Of a stretch of DNA of 64,000 bases, positions 18,338 to 27,330 are shown one piece after another; position 1 is the stretch's first letter; each line of letters begins with the position of its first letter. The notes under the pieces are model-generated. The model was not told the DNA's origin and did no database searches. It saw nothing but the letters and a program-made list of their open reading frames with translations. The position numbers and the translations under genes are program-made. Source of the stretch: Alphaproteobacteria bacterium (lineage in GTDB: Bacteria > Pseudomonadota > Alphaproteobacteria > Reyranellales > Reyranellaceae); contig JAFKFK010000016.1 in the NCBI GenBank assembly GCA_017307275.1, forward strand, positions 1 to 64,000. The letters are read 5' to 3'.

Positions 18338-19083
18338 GCCACCCCGAAAGGAGCTGCGAAGACCCAACCATGCCACCCGCGCTGCGCGTCTCCGGTCTCG
18401 CCAAGTCCTTCGTCGTCCACGCGCACGGCGACCTCGCCCTTCCCGTGCTGCACGACGTATCGCTTGCCGTGTCGCCGGGCGAATGCCTGGCTCTCGTCGG
18501 CCCCTCCGGAGCCGGCAAGAGCACCCTGCTGCGGTCGCTCTATGGCAACTATCGCGCCGATGCCGGTTCCATCCGTGTTCGACAGGACGACACCTGGACC
18601 GAACTGGTCGGAGCCGAGCCGCGCACCGTGCTCGACGTGCGCCACCGCACCATGGGCTTCGTCAGCCAGTTCCTGCGCGTGATCCCCCGTGTAGCCGCCG
18701 TCGATGTCGTAGCCGAACCGCTGCTGCGGCGAGGTGTCGATGCGACCGAGGCGCACCATCGGGCCGAGTTTCTGTTGGGCATGCTGGGCATTCCGGCGCG
18801 CCTCTGGGCACTGCCTCCGGCCACCTTCTCGGGCGGCGAGCAGCAGCGCATCAACATCGCGCGGTCGCTGATCGTCGACTATCCGATCCTGCTGCTCGAC
18901 GAACCTACAGCCTCGCTCGATGCTGCCAATCGGGACGGCGTGGTCGAGCTGATCTGCCAGCGCCGCGATGCCGGCGCGGCCGTCGTCGGCATCTTTCACG
19001 ACACCGGCGTTCGCGACGCCGTCGCCACCCGCATCCACGAAGTCCTTCCCCCTGCGTCCCCGGCTGGAGCCCGCCATGCGTAG
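18334..19083 (+). CDS. phnL: C-P lyase-associated ABC-type ATPase PhnL
   Basis: The 249-residue ATPase has Walker [19 protein letters not shown], signature FSGGEQQRINIARSL and Walker B PILLLDEPTASLDAANRDGVVEL; GNYRADAGSIRV and VSQFLRVIPRV are PhnL hallmarks. It is a component of the PhnGHIJKL assembly. The first ATG overlaps the phnK stop (ATGA); an internal ATG at residue 13, nearer the usual PhnL start, is possible. Its last codons overlap phnM. Confidence 0.93.
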   Translation: MSHPERSCEDPTMPPALRVSGLAKSFVVHAHGDLALPVLHDVSLAVSPGECLALVGPSGAGKSTLLRSLYGNYRADAGSIRVRQDDTWTELVGAEPRTVLDVRHRTMGFVSQFLRVIPRVAAVDVVAEPLLRRGVDATEAHHRAEFLLGMLGIPARLWALPPATFSGGEQQRINIARSLIVDYPILLLDEPTASLDAANRDGVVELICQRRDAGAAVVGIFHDTGVRDAVATRIHEVLPPASPAGARHA

Positions 19084-20221
19084 CGAAACCGTTCTAACCA
19101 ACGCCCGTGTCGTCACTGCCGATGCCGAGTTCGATGGCACTGTCGTGCTGCACGACGGGCGCATCACCGAAGTTGCGCCAGGTCGCAGCCACATCGCGGG
19201 CGCCATCGACCTGGAGGGCGACTACCTCCTGCCCGGCCTGGTCGAGCTGCATACCGACAACATGGAGAAGCACTTCGCCCCACGGCCGGGCGTGAAGTGG
19301 CCGAGTGTCTCGGCCGTCATGGCGCACGACACACAGATCAGCGCCGCCGGCATCACCACCGTCTACGACTCGCTGGCGCTGGGCGACGTGCACGGTAACT
19401 CGGACCGGGTGCAGAATCGCGAACGCATGATCGAGGCGGTCTGCGCTGCTGCCGACCGGCAGATGACGCGCGCCGAGCATCGTATCCATCTGCGCTGCGA
19501 GATTTCGGCCGACGACGCCGTCGAGGCCGTCGACAAGTGGATCGACCTTCCTCTGGTCGGTCTGGTCTCGATCAACGATCACACGCCCGGGCAGCGCCAG
19601 TTCCTCGATCCCGAGAAGCTGAAGCAGTACTACAAGGGCAAGCACGCGATGACCGACGACCAGTTCGAGGAATTCTCGATCCGCGTCATCGAACTGCATC
19701 ACCGGAACGCCACCCGGCACCGCAACGAGATCGTGAGCCGCGCCCATGCGCGTGCCCTGCCGATCGCCAGCCACGACGACGCCACCGAGGCCCACGTCAA
19801 GGAAGCTGTCGCAAATGGCATGACCATCGCGGAATTCCCGACCACGCACGAGGCGGCCCAGGCATCGCGCGACGCGGGCCTCGCCGTGCTGGTCGGCGCG
19901 CCCAACCTCGTGCTGGGCGGTTCGCATTCCGGCAACATCGCGGCCATCGACCTGGTGCGTGCCGGCCATGCCGAGATCCTGTCGTCTGACTACGTGCCGG
20001 CGAGCCTGATGGAAAGCCTCTTCAAGCTGCCTGCCGTCGGCATCGGCATCTCGCTGCCGCAGGCCGTGCGGTTGGCATCGCTCAATCCTGCCAAGGCCGT
20101 CGGTCTCGGCGACCGCGGCGAGATAGCCGCCGACCGCCGCGCCGACCTTGTGCGTGTCCGCGCCGTCGACGGTGCCGCCGTGGTTCGTGCCGTCTGGCGC
20201 GAAGGCGACCGCGTCGTCTGA
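19076..20221 (+). CDS. phnM: ribose-1-phosphonate-5-triphosphate diphosphatase PhnM
   Basis: An amidohydrolase-fold enzyme of 381 residues. Metal and substrate motifs are present: LVELHTDNMEKHFAPRPGVK (HxDN variant near residue 58), DHTPGQRQF, SHDDATEAHVKEA and the late SSDYVPASL Asp. PhnM removes pyrophosphate from the 5-triphosphate intermediate before C-P cleavage. Length equals E. coli PhnM (378). The ATG at 19076 overlaps the end of phnL by eight bases. Confidence 0.95.
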   Translation: MRSETVLTNARVVTADAEFDGTVVLHDGRITEVAPGRSHIAGAIDLEGDYLLPGLVELHTDNMEKHFAPRPGVKWPSVSAVMAHDTQISAAGITTVYDSLALGDVHGNSDRVQNRERMIEAVCAAADRQMTRAEHRIHLRCEISADDAVEAVDKWIDLPLVGLVSINDHTPGQRQFLDPEKLKQYYKGKHAMTDDQFEEFSIRVIELHHRNATRHRNEIVSRAHARALPIASHDDATEAHVKEAVANGMTIAEFPTTHEAAQASRDAGLAVLVGAPNLVLGGSHSGNIAAIDLVRAGHAEILSSDYVPASLMESLFKLPAVGIGISLPQAVRLASLNPAKAVGLGDRGEIAADRRADLVRVRAVDGAAVVRAVWREGDRVV

Positions 20222-20223
20222 GG

Positions 20224-20808
20224 GTGCCCGACATGGATGGCACCCTCGTTTACGTCATGGGCCCCTCGGGCGCCGGCAAGGACTCCGTGCTGGGGCGTGC
20301 CCGCGCGCTACTGCCGGCCGACGCGCCGGTGGTCTTCGCCCATCGCTACATCACACGGCCGTCCGACATCGGGGGCGAGAACCATGTCTCGTTGAGCCGC
20401 GCCGAATTCGCGACGCGGCTCGCCCATGGCCTCTTCGCCTATCACTGGCACGCGCATGGCAACGACTATGGTGTCGGTCGAGAGATCCACGACTGGCGGC
20501 GCGCCGGGATGGCCGTCGTGGTAAGCGGCTCGCGCGATCACTTCCAGAAGACCGGTGGCCTAGATTCACTGGCTCGTCCTGTACTGATCACCGCCTCGCA
20601 GAAGCGGCTGGAGCAACGTCTGGCCATCCGGGGGCGCGAGACCGCAACTCAGGCCGCCGCGCGGCTCGACCGTGCCGATGCCTACAGGATCAACGATCCG
20701 CGACTGATGACGATCGTCAACGATGGACCCTTAGACGAGGCCGCCACCCGCTTCGTCACGCTGCTTGCCACACTTGCGTACTCAGGCGACGCCCTCCGCC
20801 AAGCCTGA
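20224..20808 (+). CDS. phnN: ribose 1,5-bisphosphate phosphokinase PhnN
   Basis: The 194-residue P-loop kinase begins GTLVYVMGPSGAGKDSVLGRAR, followed by the guanylate-kinase-like HRYITRPSDIGGENHVSLS. PhnN phosphorylates ribose 1,5-bisphosphate to PRPP, returning the ribose of the C-P lyase route to metabolism. The GTG at 20224 is three bases after phnM; an ATG three codons later is an alternative. The 3' end overlaps the convergent DUF1045 gene by 53 bases. Confidence 0.92.
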   Translation: MPDMDGTLVYVMGPSGAGKDSVLGRARALLPADAPVVFAHRYITRPSDIGGENHVSLSRAEFATRLAHGLFAYHWHAHGNDYGVGREIHDWRRAGMAVVVSGSRDHFQKTGGLDSLARPVLITASQKRLEQRLAIRGRETATQAAARLDRADAYRINDPRLMTIVNDGPLDEAATRFVTLLATLAYSGDALRQA

Positions 20809-21514
20809 AGCGCGCCAGCATCGAGAAGGGCCGGCTGGCGCCAGGCTGGCGGAAGACGCAGAGATCACGGACCGCCAGCGGCCGGCCGATTTCGCCGCCA
20901 AAGCGATGGCGCAGCTCCGCGAGAACCACCTGGCGCTCGCGCTCGTCGGGCAGCCGGCCGCTCAGGGTGAGATGGAAACGCCAATGTTCCAGCACATAGG
21001 GATAACCCCAGCGCACCAACAGATCGTCCTGACGCTGCGTCAGGCCTGAGCGACGCCGGCGCGCCAGCTCGGCCTCCTCGGCGGGACGGCGAAACTCGTC
21101 GAACTCGACGACGCATTGGTCGGCGAGATCCTGCAGCTCCGGGCAACGCGCTCCCGGAACAAGGGCGAGGAAGTCCGACAGCTCCGTCAACTCCATCGTC
21201 GGCACGGTGACTTGCCGCTGGCCCACGGCGAACCGGCCCACGGCGTCGACCAGATCGCGTTCCGTGACACCATCGGCAAGCGCAATCGGCGCTTTCAGGG
21301 TGCCGTGAAAGCCATAGAGCCGGGGATCGGCGACGATGGCGGCCAGGCGCTCGTAGGGGATGCCCGGCATCGGCATGAGGGCGCGACTCTGGCCTGTTTC
21401 GGCGTTGCGGCCCAGCCACTGGGTGGCGGTGCGGGCCAGCGATTCGTCGGCCCGCGGCGCGTAGTAGAGCGCGTAGCGGGGCGTCTCGGCCAGATCGGGG
21501 GCCAGATCGGTCAA
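20756..21514 (-). CDS. DUF1045 2H-phosphoesterase-like protein of the phn locus
   Basis: A protein of 252 residues with two HxT motifs, GFHGTLKAP (about residue 73) and WRFHLTLSG (about residue 183), the catalytic pattern of the 2H phosphodiesterase superfamily. It begins with RYALYYAPRADESLARTATQWLGRN, typical of DUF1045. These genes are known neighbours of phosphonate operons. A plausible role is opening the cyclic ribose phosphate produced by PhnJ, a step done by PhnP, which is absent here (inference). It is last in the phnCDEE operon and overlaps phnE by four bases. Confidence 0.85.
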   Translation of the reverse strand: MTDLAPDLAETPRYALYYAPRADESLARTATQWLGRNAETGQSRALMPMPGIPYERLAAIVADPRLYGFHGTLKAPIALADGVTERDLVDAVGRFAVGQRQVTVPTMELTELSDFLALVPGARCPELQDLADQCVVEFDEFRRPAEEAELARRRRSGLTQRQDDLLVRWGYPYVLEHWRFHLTLSGRLPDERERQVVLAELRHRFGGEIGRPLAVRDLCVFRQPGASRPFSMLARFRLGGGRRLSTQVWQAA

Positions 21515-22347
21515 ACGGCAACTCCTCCACGCCGGCCGATCATGGCAAAGCGCAGCTTACTCGAAAGGAAATCAATGGCAGCGACAGCTACCAGGATCAT
21601 CAGGACGATAAAGGATGTCTGTTGCAGTTCGAGGGTGCGGATTGCCTCGGCGAGATGCAGGCCGATGCCGCCCGCTCCGACGATGCCGATGATCGACGCC
21701 GAGCGTGTGTTCGACTCGAAATAGTAGAGGATTTGACTCATCAACACCGGAAAGACCTCCGGCAGGATGCCGAACCGGATGCCGAGAATATGGCTGCCGC
21801 CGGTCGAGGTGATGCCTTCGACAGGCTTGCGGTCCGCGGCCTCGATCGCCTCGGAGAAGAGCTTGCCGAAACTGCCGATGTCGGCAGTCATGATCGCGAG
21901 CGCACCGGCGAACGGCCCCAGGCCTACCACGTTGATCCAGATCAGCGCCCAGACGAGGATATCGACGCTGCGGATCGTATCGAGAGAGCGGCGCGACAGG
22001 AAACGCACGATACGCTGAGCCGTCACGTTGCGTGCTGCCAGCAAGGCGACAGGGAGAGCCAGCACGGCGGCCGACAGAGTGCCGAGCAGCGCGATGGCCA
22101 CGGTCTCGAGAAGCGAGATCGAGTAAATTTTGACGTGCGCCCACGAACCCGGATCGGGTGGCAACATGAGGCCCACGATCTCGAACAGACGGCCCAGACC
22201 CGAGAGCAGCGTGCCGTCGAAGAAGCCGAGACGACCCATGGCGTAGATCAGCAGAGCGAACAGGCCGAAGCCGATCGCCGCCATGACAAACCGGTCGCGA
22301 CCGAAACGCTGGAAGTGTTCGGGGTAGCGCTGGCGCACGGAAGACAT
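21511..22347 (-). CDS. phnE: phosphonate ABC transporter permease PhnE (second copy)
   Basis: The 278-residue permease has about six helices and the PhnE-type stretches LPVALLAARNVTAQRIVRFLSR, RSVDILVWALIWINVVGLGPFAG and the coupling loop FSEAIEAADRKPVEGITSTGGS. It starts with ATG at 22347, overlapping the stop of the first phnE as TGATG. The two PhnE proteins probably form a heterodimeric channel. The stop overlaps the DUF1045 start. Confidence 0.93.
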   Translation of the reverse strand: MSSVRQRYPEHFQRFGRDRFVMAAIGFGLFALLIYAMGRLGFFDGTLLSGLGRLFEIVGLMLPPDPGSWAHVKIYSISLLETVAIALLGTLSAAVLALPVALLAARNVTAQRIVRFLSRRSLDTIRSVDILVWALIWINVVGLGPFAGALAIMTADIGSFGKLFSEAIEAADRKPVEGITSTGGSHILGIRFGILPEVFPVLMSQILYYFESNTRSASIIGIVGAGGIGLHLAEAIRTLELQQTSFIVLMILVAVAAIDFLSSKLRFAMIGRRGGVAV

Positions 22348-23231
22348 CAGGCCTTGCCCTCCAGACCGATCAGGCGATGCCGCGCCTTGGACGTGAGCAT
22401 GTCGATCACCGCCACCGTCAGCAGGATCAGCACCAGAATGGCGGAGACGTCCGAGTAGTAGAACTTGCGGATGGCCTCGACGAGGTCCTGGCCGATGCCA
22501 CCAGCACCGACGAAGCCCATGACGGCCGCCTCGCGGACGTTGATCTCGAACCGCAGCAAAGTGTAGCTGGTGAAATTCGACATGACCTGCGGCAGCGCGC
22601 CGAAACGCATGACGACATGCCAGGGCGAACCGGTCGACGACACGCCCTCGACGGGTTTCATGTCGATGTTCTCGATGACTTCGGCGAACAGTTTGGTGAG
22701 CACGCCGAACGTGTGGACGATGACGGCCAGCACGCCTGCCATCGGACCGAGCCCGAAGGAGATGACGAAGATCAGCGCCAGCACCAGGGTCGGCACGGTG
22801 CGACAAACCTCGCCAAAGCGGCGCACGACGATGCGCAGCCAGCGCGACGGTGCCACGTTGGCCGCCGCCAGGAAGGCCAGGACAAAGGCCACACCCGCAC
22901 CCAGCACGGTGCCGACATAGGCCATGAGCAGGGTTTCGCCGAGCAGCCTCAGCCAGCGCGGCAAGCCCCAGAACCATTCACTGAGGTCGGTCCAGACCGG
23001 CTGACCGTTCTCGAGGAAGAACAGCCGGACGATGTAGCTCGGGAAGCGATGGATGTTCTCTGCAAGCTTGGAGAGCGAGACTTCGGCCGAGACCGACGCC
23101 AGCAGCATTGCCACCACGACACACGCCAGGATCAGCAGCGTGTGTCGGCGACGGCTACGAACCGAGGCGTTGTAAGCTGCCAGCAGAGGCTGGAGCTGCG
23201 CCTCGGGCAGGCGGACGACGTGCGTGCTCAC
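22347..23231 (-). CDS. phnE: phosphonate ABC transporter permease PhnE (first copy)
   Basis: The 294-residue permease has an N-terminal helix HTLLILACVVVAMLLASVSAEVSL, a periplasmic loop (LAENIHRFPSYIVRLF), and the PhnE motifs FLAAANVAPSRWLRIVVRRF and EVCRTVPTLVLALIFV. The coupling loop is FAEVIENIDMKPVEGVSSTGSPW. It is clearly related to its neighbour but diverged throughout. It lies 34 bases after phnD in the phnCDEE operon. Confidence 0.93.
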   Translation of the reverse strand: MSTHVVRLPEAQLQPLLAAYNASVRSRRRHTLLILACVVVAMLLASVSAEVSLSKLAENIHRFPSYIVRLFFLENGQPVWTDLSEWFWGLPRWLRLLGETLLMAYVGTVLGAGVAFVLAFLAAANVAPSRWLRIVVRRFGEVCRTVPTLVLALIFVISFGLGPMAGVLAVIVHTFGVLTKLFAEVIENIDMKPVEGVSSTGSPWHVVMRFGALPQVMSNFTSYTLLRFEINVREAAVMGFVGAGGIGQDLVEAIRKFYYSDVSAILVLILLTVAVIDMLTSKARHRLIGLEGKA

Positions 23232-23265
23232 GGGAGCGATGCGCCCCGGACGACGTGCGCTTGGC

Positions 23266-24174
23266 TCAGCTCTTCTGCTTGCGCAGCTGGTCGACGAACT
23301 TGATCAGCTCGACCACCGGCTCGTAGGTCTTGGCGTCGACTTTGGTGAAGCCACGGTCCTTGCCGTCAGACAGCTTGTCGAAGGCGGCCTTGGCCTTGGT
23401 CGGTGCCTCGTCAAACGCCTTGACGATCGCGGCCTTGAGATCGGGCGGCAGGCTGGCGAGGTAGGCGAAGGGCGAGTTGGGGATCAGGTCCGACTTGGAA
23501 ATGATCCGGTAGTCGTCCAGCTTGGCCAGCCCCTTGGAGACCATGCGCGTCAGGTTCGAATCGTTCTCCGCATTCCACCAGTTGGCTGCGACATCGACCG
23601 TCTTCTGCTGGAGGGCGATGATCGCGTTCTCGTGGCTGCCGGTATAGGTGACGCGGCCGAAGAACGTGTCCGGATTGATCTTGAGCTTGTTCAGAGTGAA
23701 GCGCGGCACGTTGTTGCCCGAGGTCGAGTTGGGATCGACCAGGCCCAGGTTCTTGCCCTTGAGATCTTCGATCGTCTTGTAGGGGCTATCCGCGCGCACG
23801 TAGAAGACCGAGTAATACCCCATCGTGCCGTCGTTGTTCACGGTCGTGACGAAGGGCTCGACCTTCACGCCGGTGACGATGGCGCGGGCATAGGAGGCAG
23901 GACCGTAACCCGCAAGATGGATGCTGCCGTTGCGCTGGCCTTCGATCACGGCGGCATAGTCATTGGCGATACGAAGAGTCACCTTGGTGCCGAGTTCCTT
24001 CGACAGATACTCGATGAACGGGCCATAGCGCTCGGTGACGCCCGACGCGTTCTCGGCCGGAATGACGGCGAACACCAGTTCGGGATAGGCGCTGCGCCAG
24101 CTCTGGGCGTGGGCGGCACCGGCAAACGAAACAGCAGCGAGGGCAGCGCCCAGCGCGAGACGACGGGTGAGCAT
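23266..24174 (-). CDS. phnD: phosphonate-binding periplasmic protein PhnD
   Basis: A protein of 302 residues with the signal peptide LTRRLALGAALAAVSFAGAAHAQ, followed by a PhnD/TctC-type binding fold: LVFAVIPAENASGVTERYGPFIEYL, LAGYGPASYARA, LKGKNLGLVDPNSTSGNNVPRF and YTGSHENAIIALQQKTVDVAANW. It captures phosphonates for PhnE/PhnC. The ATG at 24174 gives a proper signal peptide; upstream in-frame codons run into phnC. Confidence 0.94.
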   Translation of the reverse strand: MLTRRLALGAALAAVSFAGAAHAQSWRSAYPELVFAVIPAENASGVTERYGPFIEYLSKELGTKVTLRIANDYAAVIEGQRNGSIHLAGYGPASYARAIVTGVKVEPFVTTVNNDGTMGYYSVFYVRADSPYKTIEDLKGKNLGLVDPNSTSGNNVPRFTLNKLKINPDTFFGRVTYTGSHENAIIALQQKTVDVAANWWNAENDSNLTRMVSKGLAKLDDYRIISKSDLIPNSPFAYLASLPPDLKAAIVKAFDEAPTKAKAAFDKLSDGKDRGFTKVDAKTYEPVVELIKFVDQLRKQKS

Positions 24175-24211
24175 GAGTGTTCTCCTTGGAAAAACGTAGA
24201 AACGCGAGAGA

Positions 24212-25057
24212 TCAGGAACCCGCGAGGGCGAAGCCCGGCTGGGCGCCAGCCGGCAACATCGGCGGCGGAGCGGCATGGCCGACCACGTCGCCCGCCTCGA
24301 GCCCGTAGAGATCGCGGGCCGTGGCATCGGTGAGGGCAGCCGGAGCACCGTCGAAAACGACACGGCCGCCGGACATGCCGACCAGCCGGTCGCAATAGCT
24401 GCGCGCCAGATCGAGGCTATGAAGGTTGCAGATCACGGTGATGCCGAGATGGCGGTTGATGTGCTGCAGCGCGTCCATCACCACCTTTGTGTTGCGCGGG
24501 TCGAGCGAGGCAATCGGCTCGTCGGCCAGCACGATGTCGGGCTCCTGGACCAGGGCGCGGGCGATGGCGACGCGCTGCTGCTGGCCGCCGGACAGAGTCT
24601 CGGCGCGCTGACCGGCCAGCCGCGCCATATCGAGACTTTCGAGCGCCGACAGGGCCTGCGCCTTCTCGTCGTCGGTCCACATCTTCAGGAGCGCGCGCGA
24701 GGGCGGCATATGGAAGGCGCGGCCCATCAACACGTTGGTCAGCACATCGAGCCGACCGGCGAGATTGAACTGCTGGAAGATCATGGCGCATCGCGCCCGC
24801 CAGGCGCGGAGCGGCCGGCCGCGCAGGGCCGTGACATCGGTATCGCCGAACAGGATGCGGCCGGACGTGGGTTCACCCAGCCGATTGATCATGCGCAGCA
24901 GAGTCGACTTGCCCGCGCCGGACCGGCCAATCACGCCGACGAGCTGACCGACAGGCACGGTGAGAGAAACGCTGTCGACGGCGCTCTTGCCGCCAAAGCT
25001 CTTGGTAACCCCTTCCAGTCGCAGCACCACGCGCCCCACTTGTTCGAGACATCCCAT
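24212..25057 (-). CDS. phnC: phosphonate ABC transporter ATP-binding protein PhnC
   Basis: This 281-residue ATPase has Walker [18 protein letters not shown], signature [15 protein letters not shown], Walker [16 protein letters not shown] and the PhnC-type [20 protein letters not shown]. It drives phosphonate import. It has a C-terminal Pro/Ala extension of about 20 residues. The start is uncertain: two GTG codons 9-10 residues in are alternatives. It is the first gene of phnCDEE-DUF1045; no clear Pho box was found in its 187-base upstream gap. Confidence 0.93.
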   Translation of the reverse strand: MGCLEQVGRVVLRLEGVTKSFGGKSAVDSVSLTVPVGQLVGVIGRSGAGKSTLLRMINRLGEPTSGRILFGDTDVTALRGRPLRAWRARCAMIFQQFNLAGRLDVLTNVLMGRAFHMPPSRALLKMWTDDEKAQALSALESLDMARLAGQRAETLSGGQQQRVAIARALVQEPDIVLADEPIASLDPRNTKVVMDALQHINRHLGITVICNLHSLDLARSYCDRLVGMSGGRVVFDGAPAALTDATARDLYGLEAGDVVGHAAPPPMLPAGAQPGFALAGS

Positions 25058-25244
25058 CCCTTCGCGTGGGGTAGCGGCGCCAAGCTTCGAGAGCGCTACG
25101 GTCTTGTTACAAACCGGAGACGATCGGTGGAGGAACAGGCGGCGGCGAGGCCGGGCGTAACCAAACGGTCATTTCCCACGTGCACAAGACACGAACAGTT
25201 GCCGAGAAGCACCTTCAGCTTCCGCCAGAAGTGCGAGAACAATC

Positions 25245-25943
25245 ATGAACGTCGACCCTTCCGATATCGCCTATCTGCCCACGACAGGCGTCAGGAAAAT
25301 ACACGAGACACCTCTGGTCAACGCGACGGAGGACTCACTCGAAGGGTATGGCTGCCTTGTCGACGAACCCAAGGCATTCCCTATCGAGATCACTCGCTGG
25401 CCCGCCCAGGGCTGGCGCCCGATCGACAAGAACTCCGGCGATCAAGGTGGCGTGACCGAAGGACTGTTCGAATTCTGGTGGAAGGGTGAAGTGCTCTACG
25501 CGCGGAACAATGCCGTCGGCGACAGCTATCTGTTCGGATGGAGCAACTGGCCGGAAGAAGCGACCGAGAGCGCCCGCACAGGCCAGTTGCGCACACACGC
25601 CCTCATCTGGCGCGCCAACTACCATCCCGACGGCGGCCAGCTGTTCTATCCCGTCGACGGCCAGAGCTTCGTCGTGCCTCTGGCATTGCCGGGCGACGAC
25701 ATATCGCCGGAGAAGTTCGTCTCTTTCCGATGCGACGGACGTCGCGGCCTCTACATCCATCCCAACATCTGGCATGGCGCGCTGGTGCCGTTCGACGACC
25801 AGGCCACGTTCCTCGATCGCCAAGGCCGCGTCCACGCCCGCGTCTCGGTCGACTTTCCCAAAGAGTTCGGTTGCTATCTCGGTGTGCCGACACCGGAGCG
25901 CCACGGCGGAGCCGTCAACGAACTGCAGGCAAGGTCACCGTGA
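25245..25943 (+). CDS. ureidoglycolate lyase (AllA)-family protein
   Basis: The 232-residue protein resembles the AllA cupin family in its C-terminal two thirds: FPIEITRWPAQGWRPID, FWWKGEVLYARNNAV, HALIWRANYHPDGGQLFYPVDGQSFVVPLALPGD and YIHPNIWHGALVPFD. AllA releases glyoxylate and urea from ureidoglycolate. It is longer than typical AllA (about 160), with about 40 extra N-terminal residues. It lies between phnC (divergent) and phoR, whose 3' end it overlaps by 29 bases. Its relation to phosphorus metabolism is unclear, and a different substrate is possible. Confidence 0.65.
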   Translation: MNVDPSDIAYLPTTGVRKIHETPLVNATEDSLEGYGCLVDEPKAFPIEITRWPAQGWRPIDKNSGDQGGVTEGLFEFWWKGEVLYARNNAVGDSYLFGWSNWPEEATESARTGQLRTHALIWRANYHPDGGQLFYPVDGQSFVVPLALPGDDISPEKFVSFRCDGRRGLYIHPNIWHGALVPFDDQATFLDRQGRVHARVSVDFPKEFGCYLGVPTPERHGGAVNELQARSP

Positions 25944-27300
25944 AGGTCGAACCCTTGCCGGGACTGCTCTGGATGTCGAGCCGGCCCCGGTGGCGGTTGA
26001 CCACATGCTTGACGATGGCAAGGCCGAGGCCCGTCCCGCCGAGTTGACGAGAGCGCGCCGTATCGACCCGGTAGAAGCGCTCGGTGAGACGCGGCAAGTG
26101 GGTAGCGGGAATGCCATCGCCCTCGTCGCTCACTGCGACGGCCAGCCGGTCCGAGCCGACCGGCCGCACCGCGATTTTCACGGTCGTTGCCGGCCGCGCA
26201 TACTTCACGGCGTTGTCGATCAGGTTTTGGAACACGATCGTGAGTTCGTCGAAATCTCCGACGGCCGGCGGCAGTGCTGGATCGAAGCCGAGTTCGATCT
26301 TCACGTTGCGCGAGGAAGCCTTGAGCTGCAGCAGGTCCATCACCGAACGCAGGACACGGCCGAGATCGACGGCGGCATCCGGCCGCGCATGTTCATGCTG
26401 CTCGATGCGCGACAGCATAAGGAGATCGTCGACCAGCCGGCGCATCCGGTCGGCCTGCTCGGCCATGATGCCGAGAAAGCGCTCGCGCGCGACAGCATCG
26501 TCGCGCGCCGGGCCGCGCAGGGTTTCGATGAAGCCGGCGAGACCCGCAATCGGCGTCTTGAGCTCGTGACTGGCATTGGCCACGAAATCGGCGCGCATGC
26601 GCTCGGCGCGGCGCAACGCCGTCGTATCGTGCAGCACGATCAGCGCCAGCGAGCCGTCGGCAGCTGCACGCGGCAAGCGGCGCAAATGGGCGATGAGGTC
26701 GAGCTCGGGTGGCCCGGCCAGCGCCAGCTCGACCGCGCTCTGATCGGCTCTGGAAAAGTTACCGTCGGCGCCTGTTTCCAGCAGGGCATCGATGGCCGCC
26801 AGAAGTTGCGGCTGACGCAGGACAGTCGAGAGATCGCGTTCGGCACCGACCGCGCCGAGCAGCGACACGGCGGCGAGGTTTGTCCGCACGATACGGCGCT
26901 GGCGATCGACCGAAATCAGCGGGTCGGGCAGGCCGTCGACGATCGCCTGGGCGGAAGCCGCCAGATTGTCGATCGAAGCGCGTTGACGCCGCCAGCCGAC
27001 GGCCAGGGTCGCCGCCGCCGTCGCCAGCTCCTCGGTAGCCGGAGCGAACGAAAGCCGCGGCATGACCGGCTCGCGCTCGTCGGAGAGTTCACCGACAAAG
27101 CGGGCAAAGCGCGCCAGCGTGCCGAGATAGCGTTGCACCAGCAGGCCGGTGAGGAGCGCGATGCCTGCCATGGCAATCAGCGTGGCACGACCACTGAGCT
27201 CGCCCACGCCATAAAGGATGACGAGCGCGCCCCAGGATGGGGTCAACACCACGGCGTTGGCGAGGAGCGTGCGGCGCAAGGGAATCGCCTGTTCGGCCAT
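25915..27300 (-). CDS. phoR: phosphate regulon sensor kinase PhoR
   Basis: A protein of 461 residues with two closely spaced N-terminal membrane helices (about residues 10-55), a PAS domain (IVDGLPDPLISVDRQRRIVRTN), the phosphoacceptor His in ADFVANASHELKTPIAG and the ATPase boxes FQNLIDNAVKYA, DEGDGIP and GGTGLGLAIVKHVV. The lack of a large periplasmic domain and the PAS type match PhoR, which reads Pst/PhoU status. It is encoded 16 kb from phoB with the whole phn set in between. The assignment as PhoR rests on architecture and locus. Confidence 0.85.
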   Translation of the reverse strand: MAEQAIPLRRTLLANAVVLTPSWGALVILYGVGELSGRATLIAMAGIALLTGLLVQRYLGTLARFARFVGELSDEREPVMPRLSFAPATEELATAAATLAVGWRRQRASIDNLAASAQAIVDGLPDPLISVDRQRRIVRTNLAAVSLLGAVGAERDLSTVLRQPQLLAAIDALLETGADGNFSRADQSAVELALAGPPELDLIAHLRRLPRAAADGSLALIVLHDTTALRRAERMRADFVANASHELKTPIAGLAGFIETLRGPARDDAVARERFLGIMAEQADRMRRLVDDLLMLSRIEQHEHARPDAAVDLGRVLRSVMDLLQLKASSRNVKIELGFDPALPPAVGDFDELTIVFQNLIDNAVKYARPATTVKIAVRPVGSDRLAVAVSDEGDGIPATHLPRLTERFYRVDTARSRQLGGTGLGLAIVKHVVNRHRGRLDIQSSPGKGSTFTVTLPAVR

Positions 27301-27330
27301 GCCCCGACTATAGCCCGGTTTGTTAATCGG

